Shown here: positions 7,684-16,279 of the stretch, one piece after another
Layout of the letters: every line of letters begins with the position of its first letter
How positions within the stretch are numbered: the first letter of the stretch is position 1
Assembly: GCA_023384455.1 (NCBI GenBank)
Contig: JAHDWH010000006.1
Span: 1 to 61,382 of the forward strand
Direction: 5' to 3'
Length of the DNA stretch: 61,382 nt
Source: Caldilineaceae bacterium
Lineage (GTDB): Bacteria; Chloroflexota; Anaerolineae; Caldilineales; Caldilineaceae
Notes under the pieces: generated by a model
Database searches by the model: none
Told to the model about the DNA's origin: nothing
What the model saw: the letters and a program-made list of their open reading frames with translations, nothing else
Position numbers and translations under genes: made by a program

Positions 7684-8649
7684 ATGCGTAACACCTCAAT
7701 CCCCCAAACCGATCTGACGCCCTCGGCCATTTGTCTGGGATCGTCGCATTTTGGGAACGGAATTGCCCCGGCAGACGCTTACGCGTTGTTGGATATGTAT
7801 GTGACCTGCGGGGGCAATTTCATCGACACTGCTGCTGTCTATGCCAATTGGCTGCCCGGCGAGAAGAACAGCAGCGAAAAGACGATTGGCCGGTGGCTGG
7901 CCCGCACGGGCAAGCGGGAGAAGCTATTCATCGGTACAAAAGGCGCGCATCCCGATTTGGCGACGATGCACATTTCCCGGATGTCGCCCAGAGAGATTGT
8001 GGACGACCTGAACAGCAGTCTGGGCAATTTGCAGACCGATTGGATCGATCTCTACTGGCTGCACAGGGACGACCCGGCGCGACCCGTGGCCGAGATCATC
8101 GACACCCTGCACGCACAGGTGGTAGCGGGCAAGATTCGCTACTTCGGTTGCTCCAACTGGCGGGTGGATCGCATTGCCGAAGCCCAGACGTATGCCGGGG
8201 CAAAGGGCATCACCGGCTTTGTCGCCAATCAGATGCGCTGGTCACTGGCCGCGATGGATCCCAAAACGGAGAGCGATCCCACGACAGTGGCGATGGATGG
8301 GGAAAGCTACGCCTATCACCGGCAGAGTGGATTGGCCGCGATCCCCTACTCCTCCCAGGCCGGTGGCTATTTCCAGAAGATGGCCGAAAGGCGGGAAGTG
8401 CGACCGGCACAACAGAAGAGCTATGGATCGCCGGGAAACGCCAGGCGGTTGGCGCGGGTACAGCAATTGGCCCAAGAGACAGGCTTATCTGTCAGCCAAA
8501 TTGTGTTAGCTTATTTGACCAGCCAGCTTTTCCCAACCATTCCGATTGTGGGTTGTAGAACAGTGGCCCAGGTGGAGGAGAGTATGCAGGCAGGTGATGT
8601 ACAATTGACAAATGCACAGGTGGTTTGGTTGGCCGGGGAAAGCGCGTAG
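7684..8649 (+). CDS. Aldo/keto reductase
   Basis: The 321-residue protein is an NADPH-dependent aldo/keto reductase TIM barrel. Visible signatures are the catalytic region GGNFIDTAAVYANW (about 37-50), TKGAH (about 84), DWIDLYWLHRDD with the active-site histidine (about 120-130), GCSNW (about 157), VANQMRWS (about 178) and the cofactor end IPIVGCRTVAQVEES. It reduces carbonyl compounds or sugars in the cytoplasm; the substrate cannot be read from sequence. The ATG at 7684 follows TACGGAGAATAGA. The next gene (AlkD-like) starts 5 bases after the stop, so the two form an operon. Confidence 0.9.
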   Translation: MRNTSIPQTDLTPSAICLGSSHFGNGIAPADAYALLDMYVTCGGNFIDTAAVYANWLPGEKNSSEKTIGRWLARTGKREKLFIGTKGAHPDLATMHISRMSPREIVDDLNSSLGNLQTDWIDLYWLHRDDPARPVAEIIDTLHAQVVAGKIRYFGCSNWRVDRIAEAQTYAGAKGITGFVANQMRWSLAAMDPKTESDPTTVAMDGESYAYHRQSGLAAIPYSSQAGGYFQKMAERREVRPAQQKSYGSPGNARRLARVQQLAQETGLSVSQIVLAYLTSQLFPTIPIVGCRTVAQVEESMQAGDVQLTNAQVVWLAGESA

Positions 8650-8654
8650 ACACG

Positions 8655-9383
8655 ATGACGAGAGATGCTGAACGGTTGTATTCTGAACTCCACGAAAAAT
8701 TATTGCCGCTAATCGAGCCTGCTTATGCAGAGAAGATTCAGCAGCTTGTGCCCAGCCAATGGACGGCCCTGGGCGTGCGCGTGCCAAAATTGCGCGCCCT
8801 GGCCGCCGATCTAAGAAAACGCCATCCCCGGGTGATCACAACCGATCTGATTGTGCTGGGTGATCTCGCCTTTGCCGCCCGTTGCCGGGAAGATGTCCTG
8901 TGCGTCCTCTTTTGGCTGGCCGCCTCGATCAAAAAGGAGCCGGCCAGCTCTTTGTGGGCGGCCATTGACGGTTGGATCAAACAGATCGCGGATTGGGAAA
9001 TTTGCGACCAGTTGGCTATGGGTGTAGCCGCGCCGCTGGTGGCAGAAAGTCCCCGGCGGGTGGCGGACCTGGTGGATTGGACCCGTTCGCCCAATCCCTG
9101 GCGGCGGCGCTTTACCGTAGCTACCGCTGTTGCGCTCAACCAGAAGGGGCGGTCGAATGTGGATATAGCGCTGCAAATCTGCGCCCATCTGCTTCAGGAC
9201 GAAGCGCCGATTGTGCGCAAGGCGGTTGGCTGGGCCCTGCGCGAGGCCAGCCAGAACGATGCGCGCGCCGTCTTTGGCTTTCTGTATGAACGCCGGTCCG
9301 AGGCAGATCGCGCCATCCTGCGCGAGGGCACAGAAAAACTTGCAGAAGATCAACGCGCATTGATTCTGGGCGACGAAATCTGA
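8655..9383 (+). CDS. DNA alkylation repair protein (AlkD-like HEAT repeats)
   Basis: The 242-residue, mostly helical protein matches the AlkD family of HEAT-repeat DNA glycosylases, which excise bulky or cationic alkylated bases. Visible family features are GVRVPKLRALA near the N-terminus, IADWEICDQLA with the conserved aspartate, NPWRRRFTVATAV with the DNA-binding tryptophan/arginine cluster, and APIVRKAVGWALRE. It lies 5 bases behind the aldo/keto reductase, so the pair is probably co-transcribed. The start at 8655 lacks a strong ribosome binding site, consistent with translational coupling. Family is clear; lesion preference is not. Confidence 0.85.
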   Translation: MTRDAERLYSELHEKLLPLIEPAYAEKIQQLVPSQWTALGVRVPKLRALAADLRKRHPRVITTDLIVLGDLAFAARCREDVLCVLFWLAASIKKEPASSLWAAIDGWIKQIADWEICDQLAMGVAAPLVAESPRRVADLVDWTRSPNPWRRRFTVATAVALNQKGRSNVDIALQICAHLLQDEAPIVRKAVGWALREASQNDARAVFGFLYERRSEADRAILREGTEKLAEDQRALILGDEI

Positions 9384-9522
9384 AGAAAAATTTCCCTGCC
9401 TTTTGCATCCCCGCCGCTCTTGTGATACGGTTTTAGCCTACGACTGTTCCTCGCCGAGTGTATTGCGCCAGGCCACGGGTATCTGGCAAATTTACAAAAC
9501 CATAACAGAAACGGAAGATTCA

Positions 9523-10539
9523 ATGACGGTAGAAAAGAAGACGCCAGAAGTTCCCTATGCCAACTGGCGGCAAATGGTTGCGAAATATCAGCAACCGGAT
9601 GTGCGAAAGGCAGTCTGGCAAATTATCAACTCCTTTGGAGGATTGTTGCTCCTGTGGGCGTTGATGTATTGGAGTCTGTCGGTTGGTTATTGGCTGACCC
9701 TCCTGCTTGCCTTCCCCGCGGCTGGCTTTGCCATCCGCATTTTTATCATTCAGCACGACTGCGGTCACGGCTCCTTTTTCAAAGCCAAGCAGAACAACCA
9801 CACGATTGGAACTGTGTGCAGCCTCTTTACCTTCACCCCCTATCTCTACTGGCGCAAGAGCCACGCCATCCACCACGCCCACCACGCGGAGCTGGAAGAG
9901 CGGGGCATCGGTGACATCTGGACCCTGACAGTGGACGAATATCGCAACGCCAGCCGGATGAAACGGCTGGTCTACCGGGTCTTTCGCAACCCCTTCTTTC
10001 TCTTTGTCATCGCTCCGGCGGTCAATTTCATCATTTTGCAGCGCTTTGTCCTGCCCGGCCAGGACAAATGGAAACGCCACGAACGGGCTTCGGTCTTGTG
10101 GACGAATATCGCGCTGTTGGCCCTGTACGGGACCCTGAGCTGGCTGATCGGCTGGCAGGCGGTGCTGCTGATTCAGTTGCCCATCACAATCATCTCTTCC
10201 AGCGCGGGGACGTTTATGTTCTACGTCCAACACCAGTTTGAGCGCACCTATTGGGAGCACACGCCGGAGTGGGACTACACCCTGGCCGCTATGCACGGCA
10301 GTTCCTACTATCAATTGCCCCGCATTCTCCAGTGGTTCACCGGCAATATCGGTTTCCACCACATCCATCACCTCAGCCCCCGCATCCCCAACTACCGGTT
10401 GCAAGCCTGTCACGACGAGAACCCGACCCTGCAAGAGGTGATGCACCTGACGATTGGCAAGAGCCTGCAAACGATGTCTCTGGTGCTGTGGGAGGAGAAG
10501 CAGCGGCGGCTGATCTCCTTTGCCGAAGCCCGGCGATGA
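9523..10539 (+). CDS. Membrane fatty acid desaturase
   Basis: The 338-residue membrane protein has the three histidine boxes of acyl-lipid desaturases: HDCGHGSF (H78), HAIHHAHH (about 114) and HHIHHLSP (about 279), which bind the di-iron centre. Hydrophobic segments occur near 37-75, 160-175 and 205-240. The pattern HDCGH plus GFHHIHHLSPRIPNY is that of delta-12/omega-3 type desaturases, which introduce double bonds into membrane acyl chains using ferredoxin or a similar donor. Its ATG at 9523 has no strong ribosome binding site. The next gene overlaps its stop codon (ATGA), so they are coupled. A role in membrane fluidity is likely; the exact position of the double bond is not inferable. Confidence 0.9.
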   Translation: MTVEKKTPEVPYANWRQMVAKYQQPDVRKAVWQIINSFGGLLLLWALMYWSLSVGYWLTLLLAFPAAGFAIRIFIIQHDCGHGSFFKAKQNNHTIGTVCSLFTFTPYLYWRKSHAIHHAHHAELEERGIGDIWTLTVDEYRNASRMKRLVYRVFRNPFFLFVIAPAVNFIILQRFVLPGQDKWKRHERASVLWTNIALLALYGTLSWLIGWQAVLLIQLPITIISSSAGTFMFYVQHQFERTYWEHTPEWDYTLAAMHGSSYYQLPRILQWFTGNIGFHHIHHLSPRIPNYRLQACHDENPTLQEVMHLTIGKSLQTMSLVLWEEKQRRLISFAEARR

Positions 10540-10955
10540 CCCTTCTGCGTATCCGGGTGGCCGGCTATACCTTCAGCGCCCGGCTGGAAGAAGAAGCCGC
10601 GCCGCTGACCTGCGCCGCCTTTCGCCAGCTTTTGCCCTATGGCCAAAAGCTGATCCACGCCCGCTGGAGCGGTGAGTCGTGCTGGATTCCGTTGGGGGAT
10701 TTTCGGCTGGATGTAGGCTTCGAGAACCAGACCAGCCACCCCGCGCCGGGGGAGATTCTCTTTTATCCCGGCGGCTACAGCGAGACAGAGATTCTCTTTC
10801 CCTACGGTGCGTGTCTCTTTGCCAGCAAAATGGGGCAACTGGCGGGCAATCACTTTTTGACAATTGTAGAAGGGCGGGAGAATCTGCGCACCGTCGGGGA
10901 GTTGGTCCTCTGGCAGGGTGCGCAGGAGATTGTTTTTGAGGAGATGGGTTCGTAG
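10536..10955 (+). CDS. DUF3830-like cyclophilin-fold protein
   Basis: The 139-residue protein resembles DUF3830 proteins, small beta-barrels of cyclophilin-like fold: EEEAAPLTCAAFRQLLP near the start, GEILFYPGG in the middle and NHFLTIVEG near 110. The ATG overlaps the TGA of the desaturase gene (ATGA at 10536-10539), indicating translational coupling. The family has no settled biochemical role, and coupling to a desaturase is not a pattern I recognise. No signal peptide or membrane segment is visible. Confidence 0.65.
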   Translation: MTLLRIRVAGYTFSARLEEEAAPLTCAAFRQLLPYGQKLIHARWSGESCWIPLGDFRLDVGFENQTSHPAPGEILFYPGGYSETEILFPYGACLFASKMGQLAGNHFLTIVEGRENLRTVGELVLWQGAQEIVFEEMGS

Positions 10956-10977
10956 CGCCGAAACTCTGACCGTAGGG

Positions 10978-11120
10978 TGTGAAACGAGAAACGTGAAACG
11001 TGAAACGTGAAACGTGAAACGTGAAACGAGAAACGTGAAACGTGAAACGTGAATCGTGAAACGTGAAACGTGAAACGTGAGATCAGACAACGATCTCACG
11101 TTTCTCGTTTCACGTTTCTA
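10978..11120. repeat. GAAACGT heptamer array with inverted end (copy 1 of the family)
   Basis: About 13 direct units of the 7-base word GAAACGT, some degenerate (GAAACGA, GAATCGT), are followed by GAGATCAGACAACGATCTC and then inverted units CACGTTTCTCGTTTCACGTTTC. The whole can fold as a hairpin. It separates the convergent DUF3830 and DEAD-box genes. Shorter members of the family are at 22165-22228, 32501-32556, 33080-33136, 40277-40336 and 48958-49019. Confidence 0.9.
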
Positions 11121-11180
11121 TTGACAGAGGAAAGAGTGCCACCCACCACCTGCCACCTGCCACTCGCAACTTTCCGCTCC

Positions 11181-12818
11181 CTACGCTCTCTCCACCGTCA
11201 CTTCGCTGCGGTGGATGCGGTAGGTGTTGGGGCCGCTCAACACCTGGGAGACCAGATGCTCCGGCACATCTACCAGCGTGTGCTCTTGGCGGATGTGGAT
11301 GGCGCCGATGGCCCGGCCCGGAATCTGGGCGTGGCGGGCAATCGCGCTGACCACATCGTTGGGGCGCAGCCCCTGGACACGCCCGGCGCTCAGGCTCAGG
11401 CGCACCATCCCCTTCTCGTGGGAATCGGTAGAAAAGCGCTGTCCCCCGTCCCGGGCAGATGGCCGGCGCTCGTGGCGCTTCGACTGGGAACGGCCTTCCC
11501 GCACTTCCTGCACATGGGCAATCGGACGGCCATTCTCGCTGCCGTTGGCCAGCTTCAGCGCGGCCGCGGCCACGTCCAGGGGATCGTGCCCGGCGGCTAC
11601 CAGACTCTCCACCATCTCCCGCTCCTGGCGGCAGCGGTCCCGGTTGAGCCAGACCCCCACTTTTTCCAACAGTACAGAGACCCGGCGGGCTTCGATCTGT
11701 GCCACGCTGGGCAGGCTCTCTTTGCGGATCGGCTGTTTGATATAGCCTTCGATGCGGCGCAGACGCCAGAGTTCAGCCGGGGTGAGCAGGGTAACGGCCA
11801 CGCCGCTCTTGCCGGCGCGCCCGGTGCGCCCTACCCGATGGACGTAGATTTCCGGGTTGGGCGGCAGGTCAAAGTTGAAGACGTGGGAAATGTCGTCGAT
11901 GTCCAGCCCTCGGGCCGCCACATCCGTGGCCACCAGCACATTCACCCGTTCACCCCGGAAGCGAGCCAATACCTGCTCCCGCTCGTCCTGGCCCATATCC
12001 CCGTGCAGGGCCTCGGCGGGATAGCCCAGGGCGGTCAATTCACTCGCCAGATCGCCCGTACCGACCCGGGTGCGGGCAAAGATGAGGGCCCGGGTGATCT
12101 CTTCGACTTCCAGCAGCCGGGTCAGCGCGGCCACTTTGTCGGATTCGTTGACCAGATAGTGGCGCTGGTCCACCGCGGCCACGGTCAGTTGGGAGCGTTC
12201 GATGCTCACCGACTGGGGTTTCCGCATATAGCCATCGGCCAGGCGGCGGATCTCCGGCGGCACAGTGGCGGAAAAGAGGGCGGTCTGACGGTCAGCCGGG
12301 GTCTCGGCCAGAATCGTCTCGATGTCCTCGATGAAGCCCATACTGAGCATCTCGTCGGCCTCGTCCAACACCAGCACCCGCACTTCGCTCAGGTCCAGGG
12401 ATTTGCGCTGGATCAGGTCGAGCAGACGGCCCGGCGTGCCCACCACAATATCCACCCCTTTGCGCAGACGGGAAATCTGGCGGGCATAGGGTTGGCCGCC
12501 GTAGACGGCCAGGACGCGCACGCCCAGGTGTTTGCCATAGGTGTAGATGGCCTCGGAGACCTGCACGGCAAGCTCCCGGGTGGGAGCCAGAACCAGGCCC
12601 TGGACAGGGCCGAGACCGGCTTCGATCATTTGTAGCATAGGGAGGGCAAAGGCGGCGGTCTTGCCAGTGCCGGTTTGGGCCTGGCCGATCACATCTTTGC
12701 CAGAGAGTAGGACGGGGATGACCGCGGCCTGGATGGGTGTCGGCTCGGTGTAGCCTTCGTCGGTCACGGCCTGCACCAATTCGGCGCGCAAATTCAATCG
12801 ATCAAAATCGTTGGACAT
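11181..12818 (-). CDS. DEAD-box ATP-dependent RNA helicase with C-terminal RNA-binding domain
   Basis: The 545-residue protein has every DEAD-box motif: Q motif (YTEPTPIQ, about 24), Walker A AQTGTGKT (about 47), PTRELA, TPGR, DEAD (about 153), SAT (about 184), and domain-2 motifs ARTRVG, ATDVAARGLD and HRVGRTGR (about 325). After a charged linker (about 445-475) it ends in a DbpA/CsdA-type RNA-binding domain (MVRLSLSAGRVQGLRPNDVVSAI...PGRAIGAIHI). CsdA/DeaD helicases remodel rRNA and mRNA structure, often on cold shock. The upstream minus-strand leader is about 270 bases, with a terminator for the preceding small gene inside it. AGGAGATATTCT precedes the ATG. Confidence 0.93.
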   Translation of the reverse strand: MSNDFDRLNLRAELVQAVTDEGYTEPTPIQAAVIPVLLSGKDVIGQAQTGTGKTAAFALPMLQMIEAGLGPVQGLVLAPTRELAVQVSEAIYTYGKHLGVRVLAVYGGQPYARQISRLRKGVDIVVGTPGRLLDLIQRKSLDLSEVRVLVLDEADEMLSMGFIEDIETILAETPADRQTALFSATVPPEIRRLADGYMRKPQSVSIERSQLTVAAVDQRHYLVNESDKVAALTRLLEVEEITRALIFARTRVGTGDLASELTALGYPAEALHGDMGQDEREQVLARFRGERVNVLVATDVAARGLDIDDISHVFNFDLPPNPEIYVHRVGRTGRAGKSGVAVTLLTPAELWRLRRIEGYIKQPIRKESLPSVAQIEARRVSVLLEKVGVWLNRDRCRQEREMVESLVAAGHDPLDVAAAALKLANGSENGRPIAHVQEVREGRSQSKRHERRPSARDGGQRFSTDSHEKGMVRLSLSAGRVQGLRPNDVVSAIARHAQIPGRAIGAIHIRQEHTLVDVPEHLVSQVLSGPNTYRIHRSEVTVERA

Positions 12819-12972
12819 AGAATATCTCCTGCTTGTGTCTTGAAGGTTCCGCTGTGTCGCCTGGCCTTTTCAGGCCATCCCTTTGTTGCGTCACAGCCAG
12901 CCCATTCCCACACAACAGAAACTAAGTTTTTATCAAAAACTCAGTTTCTAAACAGGAGCCATTCTGTTGCAA

Positions 12973-13003
12973 CAAAAAACCCGACCGAACGTTGCTGGTC
13001 GGG
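12973..13003 (-). terminator. Rho-independent terminator
   Basis: On the minus strand CCCGACC and GGTCGGG form a 7-base stem with a 10-base loop, directly followed by TTTTTTG. It ends transcription of the 46-residue gene at 13086-13226 before the helicase gene. Confidence 0.8.
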
Positions 13004-13085
13004 CAACCATCTGGAAAACGCAAAACGATGAAAACCCAATCGAAGTCCGACTGGGGACAGTGTAGTATAGCCCACGCCGACCCAA

Positions 13086-13226
13086 TCAGCAAATCGGGCC
13101 GGGGGCAACTTCGGGAAGGAGGATCACCCGCAAGCCGTCAAGCGCGATTTTCTCCGGTGTCACGCCTGCTTGACTGGCCTGCTTTTTGATAGCGCTTTCT
13201 ATCTCTGGTGTCAGTGTCAGTTCCAT
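13086..13226 (-). CDS. Small 46-residue protein, antitoxin-like start
   Basis: An ATG at 13226 preceded by AGGTAG opens a 46-residue frame beginning MELTLTPEIESAIKKQASQA and ending with TGA at 13086. The MELTLTPEIE opening resembles the start of short ribbon-helix-helix antitoxins of the ParD/CopG kind, but the rest is shorter and I cannot assign a family. Strong minus-strand terminators lie on both sides (12973-13003 and 13300-13330), so it forms its own transcription unit, as gene cassettes do. No toxin gene is adjacent. Confidence 0.5.
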   Translation of the reverse strand: MELTLTPEIESAIKKQASQAGVTPEKIALDGLRVILLPEVAPGPIC

Positions 13227-13299
13227 ATTTTCTACCTGTTGAATCAGCATTCACGCAAAGAAACTTGATATCCTGCTTGCTGTCTGCCCACAGTATAAC

Positions 13300-13330
13300 A
13301 AAAAAGCCGGGTGGCTACTATCCGGCTTTG
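13300..13330 (-). terminator. Rho-independent terminator
   Basis: On the minus strand GCCGGATAGTAGCCACCCGGC is followed by TTTTTTG. The 5-base GC stem and T-run sit about 90 bases beyond the stop of the alpha/beta hydrolase gene. The same CCACAGTATAACAAAAAAGCC context recurs at 18052-18077. Confidence 0.75.
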
Positions 13331-13420
13331 TGAGGCTATTTTTCTCGCAGGTTTGACTGGCCAGGCAGAAAGCGCCCGGTGGAAAAGAGGCAGGCAGTAT
13401 GTCTCAAAATTGAGCCTTGC

Positions 13421-14239
13421 CTATTTCAATTGAGCCGCTTTATTGTGCCTCATAGTCGAACACCTTTGGAGCCAATGTTCAATATACGTGACCACTTCAT
13501 CCCAGCCAGGTTCCAGCATCAGGTTGTGTCCCCTTCCTGTAAATATGTGGCAATGAGCTTCATAGGCTGCCGCTGTTTCACAGATTGCCTGCGGTAAAAC
13601 GGTGCCATCATGCTCACCACCTACTACTAATATTGGGCTAGTAATTGGATATGGTTGTTTGAGTGGCTCATTCATTTCCTGGCAGGCTAACCACGACTCT
13701 TTTTGCATTCGCTCTCTACAGTGGGCTACTGTTTCTTCAGGCGTTCCCGGTGAAAACATAATGTGCCTCACATTATTATTGTCAGGATAGATGCGAAAGA
13801 TGTTTTTCGTCAAGATTGCCGTCAAAAAAGACCAGGGATGCGCTCGAAACAACCGTAGCCCCTGGGATTGCATTCCTGAAAAAGGGGAGGGAGCCATCAG
13901 CACGACAGCTCGGGTCGGATAGTGAGCCGCAAAACGTTGAGCAATGAGACCACCCATCGAGTGACCAATTATGACTGGTGGCTCAATCATTTTGCTGGCG
14001 ATAGATGCCACATCCTCAACGTAATCATCAATAGTCAAATGTTGTAACGGTTTTGAGCTAACACTTCCGCCGTGTCCTCGCAAATTCAAAGCCACACTGT
14101 GGTACCCAGCGGCGGCAAAGAAATCAAGGAAGCCATCAGTCCAGCACCACGCACCAAGACAAGCCCCGTGAACAAACAACAATGGAGGCGTTTTTCCGGG
14201 CGTATCCGGTATTTTTTCAAAAGTTTCTATTTTACTCAT
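13421..14239 (-). CDS. Alpha/beta hydrolase
   Basis: The 272-residue product is a classic alpha/beta hydrolase: oxyanion motif FVHGACLGAWCW (about 22-33), LNLRGHGGS, nucleophile elbow GHSMGG (serine near 94), acid in VVGGEHDG and catalytic histidine in GRGHNLM. The GACLGAWCW signature is shared with plant-type esterases/hydroxynitrile lyases and many bacterial esterases; the substrate is unknown. GC content is visibly lower than in the flanking metabolic genes, as in much of the 13-20 kb island, which hints at acquisition. It ends at the terminator 13300-13330. The ATG at 14239 follows TCTTGAGATAG, only a weak binding site. Confidence 0.85.
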   Translation of the reverse strand: MSKIETFEKIPDTPGKTPPLLFVHGACLGAWCWTDGFLDFFAAAGYHSVALNLRGHGGSVSSKPLQHLTIDDYVEDVASIASKMIEPPVIIGHSMGGLIAQRFAAHYPTRAVVLMAPSPFSGMQSQGLRLFRAHPWSFLTAILTKNIFRIYPDNNNVRHIMFSPGTPEETVAHCRERMQKESWLACQEMNEPLKQPYPITSPILVVGGEHDGTVLPQAICETAAAYEAHCHIFTGRGHNLMLEPGWDEVVTYIEHWLQRCSTMRHNKAAQLK

Positions 14240-14378
14240 CTATCTCAAGAGCCTATAAGATTGGTCTGCACAGCAAGTTTGATATCCAACGAACCTGCCC
14301 AACTTTGATATAGAAGGCACCCCGCACTTTCTGATATCCGGGACGCCTGATAATACTATAATACCAACTGGAGATAAT

Positions 14379-15038
14379 ATGCGGATAAGATTCCGTATTA
14401 TTGTCCTCATTGGGCCAAAAAAGCGCCCTATATACGGAAAATATCCGACGCAAAAGACGTTAGCCTTCACCAACAGACAGAGCATACAATACTCTTTCTT
14501 ACAAGTCAACGAGGCGAAAAACGATGGGTGCATTTCAGTTTTAGGGCGAATTGGAATCGTCCGAGCCTCCCATCTGGAACTGCAATCCAGATCGCTCGAT
14601 TCCTACATCCATGCGATCCATTCGTTCCAGGTCTTTGACATCGGCGGCATCGACTTCAACGACCCGGTGGAAGCACTGCACTACGAGCACCACATCGGCT
14701 TCCCATTCCCCACCCACTCCATCACAAACTGTGAGGCGTGTCATGTGGAGGGTGCCTATGAGGTGCCAGATCAGTCCAAGTCACTGCCCGGTGCCCTGTC
14801 GGCCACAGACCCTGTGGAAGGCAGAAACATCGGCGACATCCCGCTTGCCATCACTGGTCCTGCGGCGCGAGCCTGCGGTGGATGTCACCGAGCCGAACTG
14901 ATCAAAGCGGATAATATTGGTCAACTGGTAGCCCTGAACCAGCACATGAAACGGGAGGGGTATCTCGTCGAAGGTGGAGACGACTATTCAGCCACCCTGG
15001 CCACAGTCATCGAGCAGATTATGGCCTACCTCAAGTAG
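14379..15038 (+). pseudogene. C-terminal remnant of a multiheme c-type cytochrome (OmcA/MtrC-like)
   Basis: The frame from about 14600 encodes YIHAIHSFQV, HYEHHIGFP, then two haem motifs CEACH (about residue 119) and CGGCH (about 167). The spacing of haem ligands and the IHAIH word resemble decahaem outer-surface cytochromes of the OmcA/MtrC type, which have ten or so CxxCH motifs. Only two remain, and no signal peptide is present. The first 65 residues are AT-rich, unrelated sequence, yet the ATG at 14379 has a good ribosome binding site (TGGAGATAAT), so a chimeric 219-residue product could be made. A perfect terminator follows at 15085-15119. Read as a truncated gene brought in by recombination. 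Confidence 0.65.
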
Positions 15039-15084
15039 TTGAGGAATGCCAGACAGGTTCTGGCAGACGGTAGTCAATAGATAG

Positions 15085-15126
15085 AAAGAGAGCCGGGTGA
15101 TGGACACCCGGCTCTCTTTGATTTTG
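15085..15126. terminator. Bidirectional rho-independent terminator
   Basis: AAAGAGAGCCGGGTG (15085-15099) pairs perfectly with CACCCGGCTCTCTTT (15105-15119) around a 5-base loop, followed by GATTTTGG. On the other strand the stem also ends in TTTC. It serves the cytochrome remnant (+) and the convergent NAD(P)-binding gene (-). Confidence 0.9.
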
Positions 15127-15165
15127 GTGATTGTTTCCACCTGTCAATGCAGTACGATTGCACGG

Positions 15166-15888
15166 TTATTCTCTGTTGTAGATCACTGGCATCTGCCCCT
15201 GCCACGTGCGCCACGTATCCTCGTTTATGATCAGCTCCGCCATAAAGTGAGCCACGTTGATACGGCTGGTCGTGCCCGCATCAAAAATTGGGTTGCGGAT
15301 CGGCGACGGATGTACTGTGTACTCGCTGACCTGGGCCATATTCGTCAGGCCGTCTGGACGAACCACCGCCCATTCGATCACCCCGTCGTTCTGGCCGATT
15401 TGGGTGCGCAGATAATCTGCTGCCTCCTCATTATCGGCCTGAGGTGGTAGCAGATGACGCAGCAGACCAATCACAACTTTTTGGCCTATGGAAGTCGGCT
15501 CGTCCAGGTCCCGGTTGCGGTTGCCCGTCGTATTCATCAGCACAAATTTGGTTGGGCTGTCTGGCTGATTGGCCTGAATGGCTTGGCACAGACGGCGGGT
15601 GGCGTCGGTGACTAGCCGACGCGGCGGGCCAAAGATGCCTTTCAGGGTCAGGTTGTGGCCCAGGCAGGAGGCCACTGCATCACAGTCGGCCACGTGCTGG
15701 ACCATCTCGGCGTCGCTGAGTTCCAGCAGACTGGCCTGGATGACGGACAGGTTCGGGTGATTTCTCACGGCTTCGGGCAGACTGTCGGGGGAACGGACGA
15801 TGGCACGGACGTTCTCTCCGCGGGTGAGTAGCTGCTCTACGAGCAGACGTCCGGTTGCGCCAGTTGCACCGACTACGAGTGTTGTCAT
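15166..15888 (-). CDS. NAD(P)-binding, NmrA/SDR-like protein
   Basis: The 240-residue protein starts TTLVVGATGATGRLLVEQLL, the GxxGxxG dinucleotide-binding motif of atypical short-chain dehydrogenases (NmrA-like, SDR family a5). It lacks the usual YxxxK catalytic pair, having instead WAVVRPDGL near 175, as in NAD(P)H-sensing or quinone oxidoreductase-like members. FVLMNTTGN near 115 is the conserved strand before the substrate pocket. It is followed, 12 bases downstream, by the start region of other small minus-strand genes only on the opposite side, so it probably ends its own unit at the terminator 15085-15126. Cytoplasmic; substrate unknown. Confidence 0.8.
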   Translation of the reverse strand: MTTLVVGATGATGRLLVEQLLTRGENVRAIVRSPDSLPEAVRNHPNLSVIQASLLELSDAEMVQHVADCDAVASCLGHNLTLKGIFGPPRRLVTDATRRLCQAIQANQPDSPTKFVLMNTTGNRNRDLDEPTSIGQKVVIGLLRHLLPPQADNEEAADYLRTQIGQNDGVIEWAVVRPDGLTNMAQVSEYTVHPSPIRNPIFDAGTTSRINVAHFMAELIINEDTWRTWQGQMPVIYNRE

Positions 15889-15900
15889 ATTTTTGCATCC

Positions 15901-16275
15901 TCAATTAGCGGTTACGGTTTGCAGAATCGTAGGCGCAAAGACATCTCTGAGCCGACTGCCATGCACTGCCGGGAGGGAGACATCGGCCAACTGGAGAAAG
16001 CTGTTCAGCGGCGCTCTCTGAAGTAGCTTCAATATCGTCGCCTGTAGCGCTATAGGAAGCCGTTCCAACCCATCAAGAGAGAGAGGGGTTTGGGCATGGG
16101 CCAAGAGCATTGCCCGGTAACTGGAAAGGATCAGCGCCACCGGCTGTTCCAGTACAGGGTCGAAGTACAGAACGATATTGTCCGAGAGTTCGACGCCCGT
16201 ATGGGAATGCTCGCCGGTTTCGGTGAAGGAGATCGACAGAATATCACCCTCGGCGTCGTAGTGGATTGCTTTCAT
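15901..16275 (-). CDS. DUF2283 protein, candidate antitoxin
   Basis: The 124-residue protein begins MKAIHYDAEGDILSISF, the beta-hairpin opening of DUF2283, and continues HTGVELSDNIVLYFD. DUF2283 proteins are commonly encoded beside small DUF4258/RelE-like toxins and are thought to be their antitoxins. The start lies 4 bases after the stop of the 108-residue gene at 16280-16606, so they form one operon. The C-terminal half (about 55-124) is a longer helical tail than the usual 60-70 residue family member, perhaps for partner or DNA binding. Confidence 0.7.
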   Translation of the reverse strand: MKAIHYDAEGDILSISFTETGEHSHTGVELSDNIVLYFDPVLEQPVALILSSYRAMLLAHAQTPLSLDGLERLPIALQATILKLLQRAPLNSFLQLADVSLPAVHGSRLRDVFAPTILQTVTAN

Positions 16276-16279
16276 ACTT

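Noticed and set aside
10978-11120. CRISPR array or iteron-type replication origin
   Set aside because: The 7-base units have no spacers, no DnaA-like or AT-rich unwinding region is adjacent, and shorter copies of the same element lie at many intergenic sites.
14240-14533. Minus-strand 97-residue frame (MHPSFFASLTCKKEY...)
   Set aside because: AT-rich intergenic frame without a ribosome binding site or domain, overlapping the divergent cytochrome remnant start.
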